Shown piece by piece: positions 19,197 to 28,973 of a stretch of DNA of 64,000 nt. The translations under genes were made by a program, and so were the position numbers. The stretch comes from an uncultured Oscillospiraceae bacterium (GTDB lineage: Bacteria; Bacillota; Clostridia; Oscillospirales; Oscillospiraceae): assembly GCA_949948775.1 (NCBI GenBank), contig CATLHC010000001.1:1-64000 (forward strand), written 5' to 3'. Each line of letters begins with the position of its first letter. Position 1 is the stretch's first letter. The notes below the pieces were generated by a model. It worked only from the letters and a program-made list of their open reading frames with translations. It was not told the DNA's origin and made no database searches.

Positions 19197-20161
19197 TCTC
19201 CTATCTGCTCCAGCTCCGACGCCGCGATGCGGTAATAGTCCTGGGCGTAGCGGTACTGCGCCAAAGAATATTCCCCGAACTCCACCCCGAGGTGACCCTT
19301 GTACTCGCACCAGTTGCTCCACAGCAGGCCGCAGGCGGCGATGTAGCAGTAAATCTTGATCCTTGTTTTGACGGGGCAGCCCTCCGGGAAATACTGGCCG
19401 ATGAGCCGCTCCACCTGTTCCCGGCCGTACATGGCGTAGATGCAGAACATGGCGATGTCCACATGGGGGTCCTGCATGGCGGCGTATTCCCAGTCGATGA
19501 GGCGGATCTCCGTCCCGCCCCGCCCGTTTTGGCAGAAGAGAAAATTGTCCGGCACGGCGTCGATGTGGGTGAGCGCCTTTTCCCCCGCCTGGGCATCGAT
19601 GAAGGGCTTGAGCCGCAGCACGTTTTCCTTGGTCTGCCGGTAATCGGGGTGGGCGGAGGGCCGCCCCTCCCACAAGCGCTCGTAAAAGTTGACGTGCCCG
19701 AAGAGGTCGAACTCGTGATCCGCCTTCAGACCCAGCGCATGGAAAGCCCGCAGCTTGTGCATACACGCAGCGGTCTCGTTCGGATTCAGCGGGTCGCAGG
19801 TCCGAGCTCCCTCAATGAAGCGGGAGATCTTGCAGCCGCTGTCCGGATCGAGGTAGAGTACATCCTCGCACAGCCCTCTGCCGCGGATCAGTTGGTAGAC
19901 GGCGGCCTCCTCCCGGCGGCTAATGAGCCTGCCGGTCCCCTCACCGGGGATGCGTATGATGTATTTCCGCCCCCGGCAGGAAAACAGGAAGGAGCGGTTG
20001 GTCATGCCCGTTTTCAGCGCGGAGATGTGGGTGATCTCCTCCGGTCCGGCGTGCAGCGCCTGGGCAATCACCCGCATCTGATCCGGCGTCAGTGGATCGG
20101 GGCGTCCGCCGGACGTCTCCCGAGGCATACCCGAAATATCGTCTTTTTGCATGTTCGTCAT
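19175..20161 (-). CDS. LicA-like choline kinase/phosphotransferase
   Basis: ALTHIDAVPDNFLF (Brenner motif), IRLIDWEYAAMQDPHVDIAMF (choline kinase motif). Confidence 0.88.
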   Translation of the reverse strand: MTNMQKDDISGMPRETSGGRPDPLTPDQMRVIAQALHAGPEEITHISALKTGMTNRSFLFSCRGRKYIIRIPGEGTGRLISRREEAAVYQLIRGRGLCEDVLYLDPDSGCKISRFIEGARTCDPLNPNETAACMHKLRAFHALGLKADHEFDLFGHVNFYERLWEGRPSAHPDYRQTKENVLRLKPFIDAQAGEKALTHIDAVPDNFLFCQNGRGGTEIRLIDWEYAAMQDPHVDIAMFCIYAMYGREQVERLIGQYFPEGCPVKTRIKIYCYIAACGLLWSNWCEYKGHLGVEFGEYSLAQYRYAQDYYRIAASELEQIGEWKPCTQ

Positions 20162-20198
20162 AGGTGAAACTCCTGATTGTAAGGACAGAGGTTTAAAA

Positions 20199-20228
20199 AT
20201 GCCCCTGCGCCGTTTTGTGCGCAGGGGC
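20199..20228. terminator. Stem-loop downstream of the YidC-TagF fusion
   Basis: GCCCCTGCGC-cgttttgt-GCGCAGGGGC. Confidence 0.6.
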
Positions 20229-20251
20229 GCAGCTTTTGATGCGGGAAACGC

Positions 20252-22345
20252 TCATCCGGGCTTTCCGGTGCGGGCGAGCTGCTTTTTGTACCGGCGCTCC
20301 AGGCGGTGGACGATGTACTGCGCCCCCACCTCGCCGCTGTGGCCCAGGTTGTAGAAATGCTGCCGCTTCAAAGCGGCGATGCGCTCCTTGTAATCCTCCT
20401 GGTGGGCCAGAAGTTCCTCCACAATGGGGGCCAGGTCCTTGACCTCGCTCTTTTCCACCTGCCGCCCCACCTTGGAGCGGGCGGTGATGTCGAAGGGGAC
20501 CAGGGGGATCTTCTGCCAGTCCTCGTTGACCACCTTCATCTGGGTGTTGATGAACAGGGAGGGCTTGTCGGTGGTGAAGGAGAACTCGAAGGCGATGCCG
20601 CTCCAGTCGGTGATGAGCAGGTCGGCGGTGTACACCGTCACGTTGGAGGAAAAATCGGTCTCGATGATGAAGTCGTCGGACGCCTTGTCCTGATACCGCT
20701 GGATGATCTCCTTCATCCGCATGGGGAAACGGCGCACGTATTGGGGATGGGGCCGGATGACGATGCGGTAGCCCCTGCCGTACAGGGCGTTCACCAGATC
20801 GTCCAGGCAGGAGTCCATGATGTTGTCATACTGCCAGGAGGGGGCGATGAGGATGGTCTTTTTCTCGTTTTCGGTCTTATCCATGGCCTCATATGCGGCG
20901 ATCATGTCGTCGATCAGGCCATAGCCGCACTCGATGATCCGCTTTTTCTTCACGTGCCGCAGCTTTTCGATGGCCCTGGCCTCGATGGCCTGCTCCCGGC
21001 TCACCACCAGCAGAGTGTCGTAGGCGTCCAGCGCCCCGGTGCGGTAGGCCAGGTTGTCGCTGCTGCACCCGTGGTCCATGAAGACATACTCCACATTTTC
21101 CTTCACCCGGGAGCGCTTGATGTGGTACTTCTCCAGATCGGGGGTGGTCATGACCACCATGTCCGCCTCCAGCTTCATCATCAGGGAGATGAGCCGGGTC
21201 TCGTCCACATAATAGGGGTGGATGCGGGGCTCGTTTTTCTGGAAGATGGCGTCGTTGGGGTCGCTGGTGACGTAGTGAATGGTCAGATCGGTGGTGTTCA
21301 GCAGCGCTTCGATGAGGGCACGGAAGTATTTGTAAAACCCGCTGCCCTCGGAGTAGAACATGATCTTCATATTCCCCTTGTTTTCGGGGGAGAAGAACTC
21401 CTTATAGTACTTTTTGGCCAGGGCGGCGTTCTTTTTCTTCTGTTCCTTGTCCTCGGCGGCGGCGCGCTTCATTTCCTCCAGCATATCGTAGTTGATATGC
21501 TTCTTGGGGGAATAGACGGCGTTGCACAGGAACATCACTCCGATGGAGAACAGATTGCCGAAGGTCCAGTACAGCCCCACCCCCGCCGGGACGATAAAGG
21601 CGAAAAAAGAGGAGAAGGCGATCATAAACGCCGTCATGCCCCACTGGGACAGCTTGTTCTGCTCGATCTGGAGCACGTTCACCTTGTTCTGCACCCAGCA
21701 CATCAGCAGGGCGGACAGCCCCGCCAGCACGGGGATGAGGAACAGCCCGTCAACGGCGTGGATGCTGGGGGTATCCGCCAGGTTGACGCCGAAAAAGGTC
21801 ATGTGGAGGTTCTGAATCTGCTCGATGGCTTCCGCTCCGCCGGGGAGGCCGGCGAAGTTGTCCGGCACAGCCCGCACCCGCTCCACCACGGACAGCTGAG
21901 CGGTGGAGCCAAGCTCCTCCACCGTCACGGACATGAGCTGAGCGGTTTTTTCCACGAACGTCTGCTGGAGCTCCGGCGTGAAGTGGAGAATGTGCTTCAG
22001 CGGCTTGTACACCACGTCCAGCAAGCCCAGGATGATGGGCAGCTGGAGCAGCAGGGGAATCACCCCTGCCATGGGGTTGTAGCGCTCCTGCTTGTAGAGG
22101 GCGGACTGGGCGTCGAGGAAGGCGTCGTTGTCGTCCACGTACTGGTAGCGGAGCATGTCCAGCTGGGGCTTCATCTTTACCATTTTGATGGAGTTTTTCT
22201 GCACCAGCAGGGAGATGGGAAACATGACCACCTTGGTGAGCAGGGTGAATACGATAATGGCCGCGCCATAATTCCGGAACAGCCAGTAGCAGCCGTACAT
22301 CAGCCAGCCCAGCGGGGTCCCGACGATCGTGTTGATGAGTTCCAT
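20252..22345 (-). CDS. Fusion of YidC/Oxa1-like insertase domain and CDP-glycerol glycerophosphotransferase (TagB/TagF-like) domain
   Basis: N-terminus LGWLMYGCYWLFRNYGAAIIVFTLLTKVVMFPISLLVQKNS...YNPMAGVIPLLLQLPIILGL; C-terminus ILIAPSWQYDNIMDSCLDDL...VIRPHPQYVRRFP...DLLITDWSGIAFEFSFTTDKPSLFINT. Confidence 0.88.
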   Translation of the reverse strand: MELINTIVGTPLGWLMYGCYWLFRNYGAAIIVFTLLTKVVMFPISLLVQKNSIKMVKMKPQLDMLRYQYVDDNDAFLDAQSALYKQERYNPMAGVIPLLLQLPIILGLLDVVYKPLKHILHFTPELQQTFVEKTAQLMSVTVEELGSTAQLSVVERVRAVPDNFAGLPGGAEAIEQIQNLHMTFFGVNLADTPSIHAVDGLFLIPVLAGLSALLMCWVQNKVNVLQIEQNKLSQWGMTAFMIAFSSFFAFIVPAGVGLYWTFGNLFSIGVMFLCNAVYSPKKHINYDMLEEMKRAAAEDKEQKKKNAALAKKYYKEFFSPENKGNMKIMFYSEGSGFYKYFRALIEALLNTTDLTIHYVTSDPNDAIFQKNEPRIHPYYVDETRLISLMMKLEADMVVMTTPDLEKYHIKRSRVKENVEYVFMDHGCSSDNLAYRTGALDAYDTLLVVSREQAIEARAIEKLRHVKKKRIIECGYGLIDDMIAAYEAMDKTENEKKTILIAPSWQYDNIMDSCLDDLVNALYGRGYRIVIRPHPQYVRRFPMRMKEIIQRYQDKASDDFIIETDFSSNVTVYTADLLITDWSGIAFEFSFTTDKPSLFINTQMKVVNEDWQKIPLVPFDITARSKVGRQVEKSEVKDLAPIVEELLAHQEDYKERIAALKRQHFYNLGHSGEVGAQYIVHRLERRYKKQLARTGKPG

Positions 22346-22380
22346 AGTGTTACAGCAATACCTCGTTTGTCAGCCTCGGC

Positions 22381-22890
22381 CTACAGCAGACTGGGCCGGG
22401 GGAAATAGGTGAACAGCGCCCGGGCCAGCAGGTCCTCCCGGTGAACGAAGGGGTCCTCCCAGAAGCGGGAGTCGTTGGAGCGGGTCCGGTGGTCCCCCAG
22501 CACCACATAGCAGTCCTCGGGCACCACAGTCTCCGGGTAGCGGTCGCGGGAGAATTCCGCGATGTACTCCTCCTCTAAAAGACGGCCGTCGATATACACC
22601 CGGCCGTTTTCCATGGAGAAGGTCTGCCCCGGCAGGGCGACGACCCGCTTGACCAGCACCTTCCGGCCAAACTCCGCCTCCTTGCGGAACAGCACCACGT
22701 CCCCCGTCCGGGGGTCCCCTCGGAGAAAGGCGGTGCGGTCCCCCAGCATCAGAGCCCCCGTGGGGAGGGTGGGCTCCATGGAGCCGGAGGGCACGTAGGC
22801 ATTCACCAGGATGAAGAGATTGACCAGGGCGGCAAGGCCCATGGCGGCCAGGGGAAGCAGCCACCAGCGGTCCTTTTTCCGCGCCTTCAT
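22381..22890 (-). CDS. lepB: Signal peptidase I
   Basis: YVPSGSMEPTLPTGALML, RGDPRTGDVVLFRK, KRVVALPGQTF, VVLGDHRTRSNDSRFWEDPF. Confidence 0.92.
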   Translation of the reverse strand: MKARKKDRWWLLPLAAMGLAALVNLFILVNAYVPSGSMEPTLPTGALMLGDRTAFLRGDPRTGDVVLFRKEAEFGRKVLVKRVVALPGQTFSMENGRVYIDGRLLEEEYIAEFSRDRYPETVVPEDCYVVLGDHRTRSNDSRFWEDPFVHREDLLARALFTYFPRPSLL

Positions 22891-23402
22891 CGTCTCGGCG
22901 CGGTGCAGATGTACAGGGCCCGTTTCAGGTCCTCCACCTTCCGGCGCTCCTCCGCCAGCAGGCGGCGCAGTTCCCGGTTTTCGGCGGCCAGGCCGCCCTC
23001 GCCCCCGGACTCGTCAAAGGGGTCCAGGGGGACGTCGACAGGCTGGGCGGCACAGGCGTATGCCGGTTCCTGGGCGGAGGCATAGGTCCGGGCCTCCGCG
23101 GCCTGGGGAGCGGGGGAGGGGGCCTCCGGCGCTGCGTCCAGCTCGTAGTCGCCATAGCCGGTGTCGTCGTCATCGTCCTCGTCATAGGACCGGGCGGCGC
23201 TGCCGCTGCTCCCGCGCTTGAAAAATTTCCGCTTGAACCTGCGCAGGTAGTAGCCCGCCCCTGCCCCCGCCGCGATGGCGATGCCCGCGATGAGCTGGAT
23301 GATGTAGGTCATGGCGGATGGGTCGATATACGCAAAGGCGGTGACGGAACAGAGCAGTGAGGTAAACAAGAAAAAGTAGGAAAAGATAAGTACCTTCTTC
23401 AC
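22887..23402 (-). CDS. Hypothetical membrane-anchored protein with acidic region and C-terminal coiled coil
   Basis: VKKVLIFSYFFLFTSLLCSVTAFAYIDPSAMTYIIQLIAGIAIAAGAG...; stop overlaps the lepB start. Confidence 0.6.
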   Translation of the reverse strand: MKKVLIFSYFFLFTSLLCSVTAFAYIDPSAMTYIIQLIAGIAIAAGAGAGYYLRRFKRKFFKRGSSGSAARSYDEDDDDDTGYGDYELDAAPEAPSPAPQAAEARTYASAQEPAYACAAQPVDVPLDPFDESGGEGGLAAENRELRRLLAEERRKVEDLKRALYICTAPRR

Positions 23403-23443
23403 GGTGGAAAGACCTCCCGTTATGTGCACTGAAAGGCGGGCCG

Positions 23444-25189
23444 TTACAGGCCGTTGTGCTTCATTTCGCGTTCCGCAATCAGCTTCCAGTTGGAAAAATC
23501 GTTGGCGTCCCCGTTGATCTGGAAGGTGTACAGCTTGTTGGCCACCTCGCCCCGCTCTCCCCGCATCCAGAGAATGCGGGTCATCTCCTCGTCCTCGCCG
23601 ATGGACTCGACGGTGCGGCCGTAGGAAGCGGAGTCCAGACCAAAATAGCTGATGATGGACGCGCGCAGGTTGTCCTGGCATACCTGCTTGCGAGAGATCT
23701 GAAGGGGCCTGGTCCGGCCGGTGCCGGAGGGCTTAATCATCAGGGTGGACACCCGGCTGGCGTTGACGTCGCTGATGTCGCCCCTCTGCCCGGGGGGGCG
23801 GGCGTGGTCGGTGGTGATGATGACGGTGGCGTCGTCAAATAGTCCTTTCTCCTCCAGCTCGTCCAGGTAGCGGAAGATCATCTCCATATTGCCCGTGATC
23901 TGGCCGTTGCGGGTGCCCTGGAGGACGGGCTGGGCCTTTTCGTCCATGACATAGGGACTGTGGGCGCCCTCAAAATGGTAGAACTGGAACAGGCCGTCCA
24001 AGTCCTGGTCTACGGTGAGCCCGTGCTCCCGATAGCCCTGCCAGAAGGCCACATCGTCTACGGTGTAGAGGTTGTTCTCCAGGTCCTCCCCCTCCACCGA
24101 GACAATATCACCCAGGTCTCCGGAATACATTTGGAAATAGGGTTTGAGGGCCTCCGGCGCATAGCGGTAGGCGGACAAAGTGAGCATCTGTTCCAGCATG
24201 ATGTCCCGGTGGACGGTCTGGGTGTCCCGGTGGATGTTGTCCACAAAGCCCTCCACATCCTGGGCCTGGCCGAAGACGTAGGAGCAGTCGGAGTAGACTC
24301 GGGCGGTGTAGCCCGCGTTGTGAATGTCTTGCAGAAGCGGATGGACCGGCCGGGTCCAGGCCCGGTGAAAGTAGTCGTTCCAGGGGACGGTGTAGTCGTG
24401 TTCCACGCCGGTCATGAAATAGGCGATGGACGGCCTGGTGTTGGCATAGCTGCCGGTGAAATCGTGGTAGTAGCTAAAGCCGGACAGCCGCTGCTTCCAC
24501 TCCGGGTGAAGCTCCAGCACCTCGTCGGTAAACTGGTTGTCCAGGCGGTCCAGCAGGAATACGATGACGTTCTGCTTCCGGGCCACCTCGTAGATGCCGT
24601 CCCGGGAGACATAGGTTTTTTCCTGGCCGACCCGAGCTATGTTGTCCAGTCCGGCCCCGGCCAGAAGGGCGATGAGGGCCGCGATCTGCGCGCCGATTAT
24701 GATCACGCCGGTCAGCTCTACGATCCGCGTCCACAGCCTCCGGCTGAGGTAGAGCAGGAAAAACACCACCGCGAAGATCAGCAGCCACACCAGGCAGTTT
24801 TGCAGCATGGGGGAGCGGAACTCCTGCCAGTTGACGGCGTTGCCGTCCAGGGAGCCGTGGTCGATGTTGAGCAGGTTGCCCTGGAGATAGCCCGCCAGCG
24901 TCCCGGCGAAGAGAATGGAGACGGCCAGATTGAATACCTTGCCCCGGAGCAGAAGCAGAACTGCCAGCAGCGCCGCGAAGACGGCTGCGCCCGTCAAGAG
25001 CAGCACAGGCACCATGGTGAGGAAGGGAAAGGGCATCTCCTGCATGTTCTGGAGATAGAGTTCGCAAGGTCCGAACAGGATAAAGGTAAACACACAGGTA
25101 AAGGCGCACAGGATGGCCAGGGGGAGCCTGACTCCCCAGGACCGCTGGTCCCGCCAAAGTGCCCGCAGCTTTTCTTTTACAGTGCCCAT
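23444..25189 (-). CDS. Membrane sulfatase-like hydrolase (LTA-synthase/phosphoglycerol-transferase superfamily)
   Basis: Five or more N-terminal TM segments; NVIVFLLDRLDNQFTDEVLE, HFEGAHSPYVMDE, DATVIITTDHARPPGQRGD. Confidence 0.75.
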   Translation of the reverse strand: MGTVKEKLRALWRDQRSWGVRLPLAILCAFTCVFTFILFGPCELYLQNMQEMPFPFLTMVPVLLLTGAAVFAALLAVLLLLRGKVFNLAVSILFAGTLAGYLQGNLLNIDHGSLDGNAVNWQEFRSPMLQNCLVWLLIFAVVFFLLYLSRRLWTRIVELTGVIIIGAQIAALIALLAGAGLDNIARVGQEKTYVSRDGIYEVARKQNVIVFLLDRLDNQFTDEVLELHPEWKQRLSGFSYYHDFTGSYANTRPSIAYFMTGVEHDYTVPWNDYFHRAWTRPVHPLLQDIHNAGYTARVYSDCSYVFGQAQDVEGFVDNIHRDTQTVHRDIMLEQMLTLSAYRYAPEALKPYFQMYSGDLGDIVSVEGEDLENNLYTVDDVAFWQGYREHGLTVDQDLDGLFQFYHFEGAHSPYVMDEKAQPVLQGTRNGQITGNMEMIFRYLDELEEKGLFDDATVIITTDHARPPGQRGDISDVNASRVSTLMIKPSGTGRTRPLQISRKQVCQDNLRASIISYFGLDSASYGRTVESIGEDEEMTRILWMRGERGEVANKLYTFQINGDANDFSNWKLIAEREMKHNGL

Positions 25190-25587
25190 CTGCCGATCTC
25201 CTCAGATAAATGGTGCCCGGTCGCCGCGATTCGACAGGAACCGCCCGACGCTCAAATCCAAGCTAATAGTATATACTTGCCCGCATTCGATTGCAATTAT
25301 TTTTTACAATGAGGCAAAAATTTAAGAGAAACTAAAGAAATGAGGGGGCTGCTTCCACCCCTCGTTTTGAAATCGTTCCAACGCCGGAGCTGTGTGATGA
25401 ATCGAAGGGCATGAAAAGGGCGGGGAAATTTCGGACAGTTCGAAAAACGGTCCAAAATATCCCTGCCAATTTCAAAATCACCAGTTTCAGAGGGCGCTGG
25501 GCGCGGCGCTTTTTGCCGTGCCGCCCTGGGTTCCATAACACCAGATCACATGGTACTCCCCCAGCAGTTTTTTAATGCCGGAGTTTG

Positions 25588-26358
25588 TCAGCCGCCACAG
25601 GCGTGTTTTCCGCAGCCGTGCTCCCCGCAGGCGTGGTCCCCGTGGTTTTCGTGGTGTTCACAGTGTACGTCAGGCTCAAAGTCCAGCTCGTTTTTGAGCA
25701 GGGCCTTCACCGCCTCGTCGGCCCCGCCGGACACGCCGCCGTATAGACGGATGCCCGCCGCCGCCAGAGCGGCCTGGGCGCCGCCGCCGATGCCGCCGCA
25801 GATCAGAGCGTCCACATTCAGCGCGGTGAGCACACCGGCCAAAGCGCCGTGTCCGCTTCCATTGGTGCCCACCACTTCGGACGACGCCACGTCGCCGTTG
25901 ATCACATCATAGACCTTAAACTGCTCGGTACGGCCAAAGTGCTGAAAAATTTGACCGTTTTCATAGGCTACCGCGATTCTCATGACAGCATCTCCTTTTT
26001 CCTTTTCGTATTGCTGATGGTACTGCCGCTTAAAACAATCCATGCATTCACGATCGGCGCTTTTGCCGTCGCAGAGCTGGAACTCGCCGCCCTCGATTTG
26101 GAAGGGGACTCCCTCCACCAGAGCCTCCGCCAACTTTTTTCGGGCGCTGTCGTAAATTTTCTGTACCGTTGTCCGGGCTACCTGCATCCGCTCCCCGCAC
26201 GCCTTCTGAGACAGCCCCTCTCGGTCGATCAGCCGGATCGCTTCATATTCGTCCACGGTCAGAAGGATGGGAGCCCGCTGGGATTCCGATTGGACGGGCA
26301 GAAATTCCAAAGTTTTTGGGAAATGGCAGACGCGTCTGCACTTTACGGGCCTTGACAT
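25588..26358 (-). CDS. DUF134 HTH protein fused to NifX/NifB-type Fe-Mo cofactor-binding domain with His/Cys-rich tail
   Basis: MSRPVKCRRVCHFPKTLEFLPV...LTVDEYEAIRLIDREGLSQKACGERMQVARTTVQKIYDSARKKLAEAL + MRIAVAYENGQIFQHFGRTEQFKVYDV; tail HCEHHENHGDHACGEHGCGKHACGG. Confidence 0.85.
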   Translation of the reverse strand: MSRPVKCRRVCHFPKTLEFLPVQSESQRAPILLTVDEYEAIRLIDREGLSQKACGERMQVARTTVQKIYDSARKKLAEALVEGVPFQIEGGEFQLCDGKSADRECMDCFKRQYHQQYEKEKGDAVMRIAVAYENGQIFQHFGRTEQFKVYDVINGDVASSEVVGTNGSGHGALAGVLTALNVDALICGGIGGGAQAALAAAGIRLYGGVSGGADEAVKALLKNELDFEPDVHCEHHENHGDHACGEHGCGKHACGG

Positions 26359-26523
26359 GGGCGCACCTCCCGACGGGACTGTATCCATTATAGAGGAATT
26401 AATGGCATATGTCAATATAAAACGGGCCTATTTCTTATAGCCGACGGATGGCGGAGACGGCGGGTTGGATGCGGCCTTCCCGGCCCGCCGGCGTCCCATC
26501 CACGTCCGAGAAAGTGATTTTTC

Positions 26524-27696
26524 TTATGCTTTGGCGTTTTTCCCGCTCCGGCGCAGCAGCGCCTCATGCATCACCGCCATGACGGCCAGAATAATCAACA
26601 GGTACACCGGCAGCAGCGCCGCGCCGATGCGGGCGGCGATGAGGCCGAACAGAGGCGGCATCAGGCAGGTGCCCACGTAGGCGCTGGCCATCTGGACCCC
26701 GATCACCGCCTGGGACTTGTCCGCGCCGAAGTGGTCCGGGGTGGAGTGGATGACACAGGGGTAAATGGGGGCGCACCCCAGGCCGATGAGCGCCAGCCCC
26801 GCCAGGGTGACGGATTCGCGCAGGGGCAGCAGCATGGCCAGGATGCCAAGCGCCGCAATGGCTTGACCCAGCCGGACCATCTGTGCGTCATTGAGCTTCA
26901 TGGTGAGGAAGCCGCTGAGAGCCCGCCCCACCGTGATGCCGATGAAAAAGAGCCCGGCATAGCCCGCCGCCGTCTCCGCCGGGACGCCCTTGTGCAGGTT
27001 CAGATAGCTGCTGGCCCAGAGGATGGTGGTCTGCTCCAGGGCGCAGTAGCAGAAAAAGGTGACCATGACCTCCTTAGCCCCGGGGATGCGGAAGATCTGC
27101 GGCAAGGTCAAGGGCGGGGCGGCGGTCTCCCCGCCGTCCTCCGGGCGCTTGTGAATCCGCCAGAGGGGCAGGCTTGCCGCCAAAATTACGGTGAGGGCCG
27201 CCTGGATCATGCCGATGTACCGATAGCCCATATTCCAGCCCGCGCCGCCGGACAGCGCGAAGCCCATAACGTAAGGCCCGACGGCGGCCCCCAAGCCCCA
27301 CATGCAGTGGAGCCAGCTCATGTGGCGGCTGGCGTAGTGGAGGGCCACATAATTGTTCAGCGCCGCGTCCACGCTGCCCGCCCCCAAACCGTAGGGGACG
27401 GCCCACAGGCACAGCGTCCAAAAGGAACTGCTGACGGAAAAGCCGAACAGCGCCGCCGCCGTCATTCCAACGCTGACGGCCGTCACCTTCCCAGCGCCCA
27501 GCTTTTTGGTGAGGCGATCGCTTTGCAGGCTGGACACAACGGTCCCGGCGGAAATGATGATGGAAACGGCCCCGGCCCAGGACATGGGGACGTTCAGTTC
27601 CACATGCATCACCGGCCAGGCGGAGCCCAGCAGGGAGTCGGGCAGGCCCAGGCTGATAAAAGATAAGTAGATGACGGCTAAAAGCAGATGTACCAT
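26524..27696 (-). CDS. MFS transporter
   Basis: 12-TM hydrophobic protein; DSLLGSAWPVMHVEL..., SDRLTKKLGAGKVT. Confidence 0.85.
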   Translation of the reverse strand: MVHLLLAVIYLSFISLGLPDSLLGSAWPVMHVELNVPMSWAGAVSIIISAGTVVSSLQSDRLTKKLGAGKVTAVSVGMTAAALFGFSVSSSFWTLCLWAVPYGLGAGSVDAALNNYVALHYASRHMSWLHCMWGLGAAVGPYVMGFALSGGAGWNMGYRYIGMIQAALTVILAASLPLWRIHKRPEDGGETAAPPLTLPQIFRIPGAKEVMVTFFCYCALEQTTILWASSYLNLHKGVPAETAAGYAGLFFIGITVGRALSGFLTMKLNDAQMVRLGQAIAALGILAMLLPLRESVTLAGLALIGLGCAPIYPCVIHSTPDHFGADKSQAVIGVQMASAYVGTCLMPPLFGLIAARIGAALLPVYLLIILAVMAVMHEALLRRSGKNAKA

Positions 27697-27807
27697 ATTG
27701 CGCGCCTCCTTTTTTGATGATATGATTATACCAGCGGAGGAATGAGATATCTATAACAAAACAATATAATACTATAACTATCCCGTCAGAAGTTAGGAGG
27801 AAACCCT

Positions 27808-28704
27808 ATGGCGCTCACACTGTGCGATACACAGACCAATGAACAGGGCCGGGAGCTGGCGCAGCATGGAACGGTCCAGTTTCCCATCGCCTGCTACCAC
27901 GATGATCTGACCATCGCCCCCGTTCCCTGGCACTGGCACCCGGAGCTTGAGGTGTTCACCGTATCGGAGGGCACGGCTGTCGCCGCCGCCGGGGCGGAGC
28001 GCTTCACACTGCGGCGGGGGGAGGGGATGTTCATCAACGCCGGGGTGCTCCACGCGGTATGGGAGCATGGGGAGTCGAGGTGCCGCCTCCACTCGGCGGT
28101 GTTCCATCCCCGGCTGGTGGGCGGAAGCCTGGACAGCGTCTTCTGGTCCAAGTACCTCCAGCCGCTGGTGGGGAAGGGCGGACAAGCGTGCGTCCATTTC
28201 GACGGGTCGGAGGACTGGCATATGCAGGCCGTCCAATCCGTGGAGGGGGCTTGGAACAGCTGTGCGCAGGAGCAGCCGGGGTATGAGTTCCGGGTGCGGG
28301 AGGAGCTGTCCCGGTTGATTCTCCTGCTGGCGCGCCGCCATGCCTCCGCTTTTTCCGCAAAATCGGAAAAGGTGCTGCGGGATGAAGGCCGGGTGAAGCG
28401 CATGCTGGAGTACATCCACCGGAACTATGCCGCGCGGCTGACCACCGCCGGCATCGCCAACGCCGCCGCCGTCAGCGAAAGCGAGTGTCTGCGGTGCTTT
28501 CGCAGCGTGATTGGCCAGCCGCCCATCCAGTACGTGACCCAGTACCGCATTCAGAGGGCGGCGGAGTTCCTGTCCGCCTCCACGCTGAGCATCGCGGAGA
28601 TCGGCGCGAAGTGCGGGTTTCAGGACGCGAGTTATTTTGCAAAGACCTTTCATGCGCTGAAGGAATGCACCCCCTCTGATTACCGCAGGAGGAGCAAGCT
28701 GTGA
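27808..28704 (+). CDS. AraC-family transcriptional regulator (cupin sensor)
   Basis: PWHWHPELEVFTVSEG cupin; IANAAAVSESECLRCFRSVIGQPPIQYVTQYRIQRAAEFL...FQDASYFAKTFHALKECTPSDYRR. Confidence 0.9.
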   Translation: MALTLCDTQTNEQGRELAQHGTVQFPIACYHDDLTIAPVPWHWHPELEVFTVSEGTAVAAAGAERFTLRRGEGMFINAGVLHAVWEHGESRCRLHSAVFHPRLVGGSLDSVFWSKYLQPLVGKGGQACVHFDGSEDWHMQAVQSVEGAWNSCAQEQPGYEFRVREELSRLILLLARRHASAFSAKSEKVLRDEGRVKRMLEYIHRNYAARLTTAGIANAAAVSESECLRCFRSVIGQPPIQYVTQYRIQRAAEFLSASTLSIAEIGAKCGFQDASYFAKTFHALKECTPSDYRRRSKL

Positions 28705-28821
28705 AGAACGTTCCTAAATAGAGCGGCAAAAGGGGCGGAGGCAGGAGATAAATCCGCTGTCCCCGTTTCAGATTGACGCCGCCATGCGCTGCTTGAGAAA
28801 ACGATTCGTGAAAATATCTAA

Positions 28822-28853
28822 ATCGGGGCCGTCTTTTTCAGACGGCCCCCGAT
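28822..28853. terminator. Bidirectional stem-loop terminator
   Basis: ATCGGGGCCGTCTTTTTCAGACGGCCCCCGAT. Confidence 0.7.
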
Positions 28854-28973
28854 CAATGTGGATTTGAACTATGGATGTTCCCGCGCATATTGCAGGAACG
28901 CGGGAATGTTTATTCCAATTTCCTTCTGCCGCTCCAACTCAGTATATTTTGATTGCCTGTATGGTTTCCCGCT

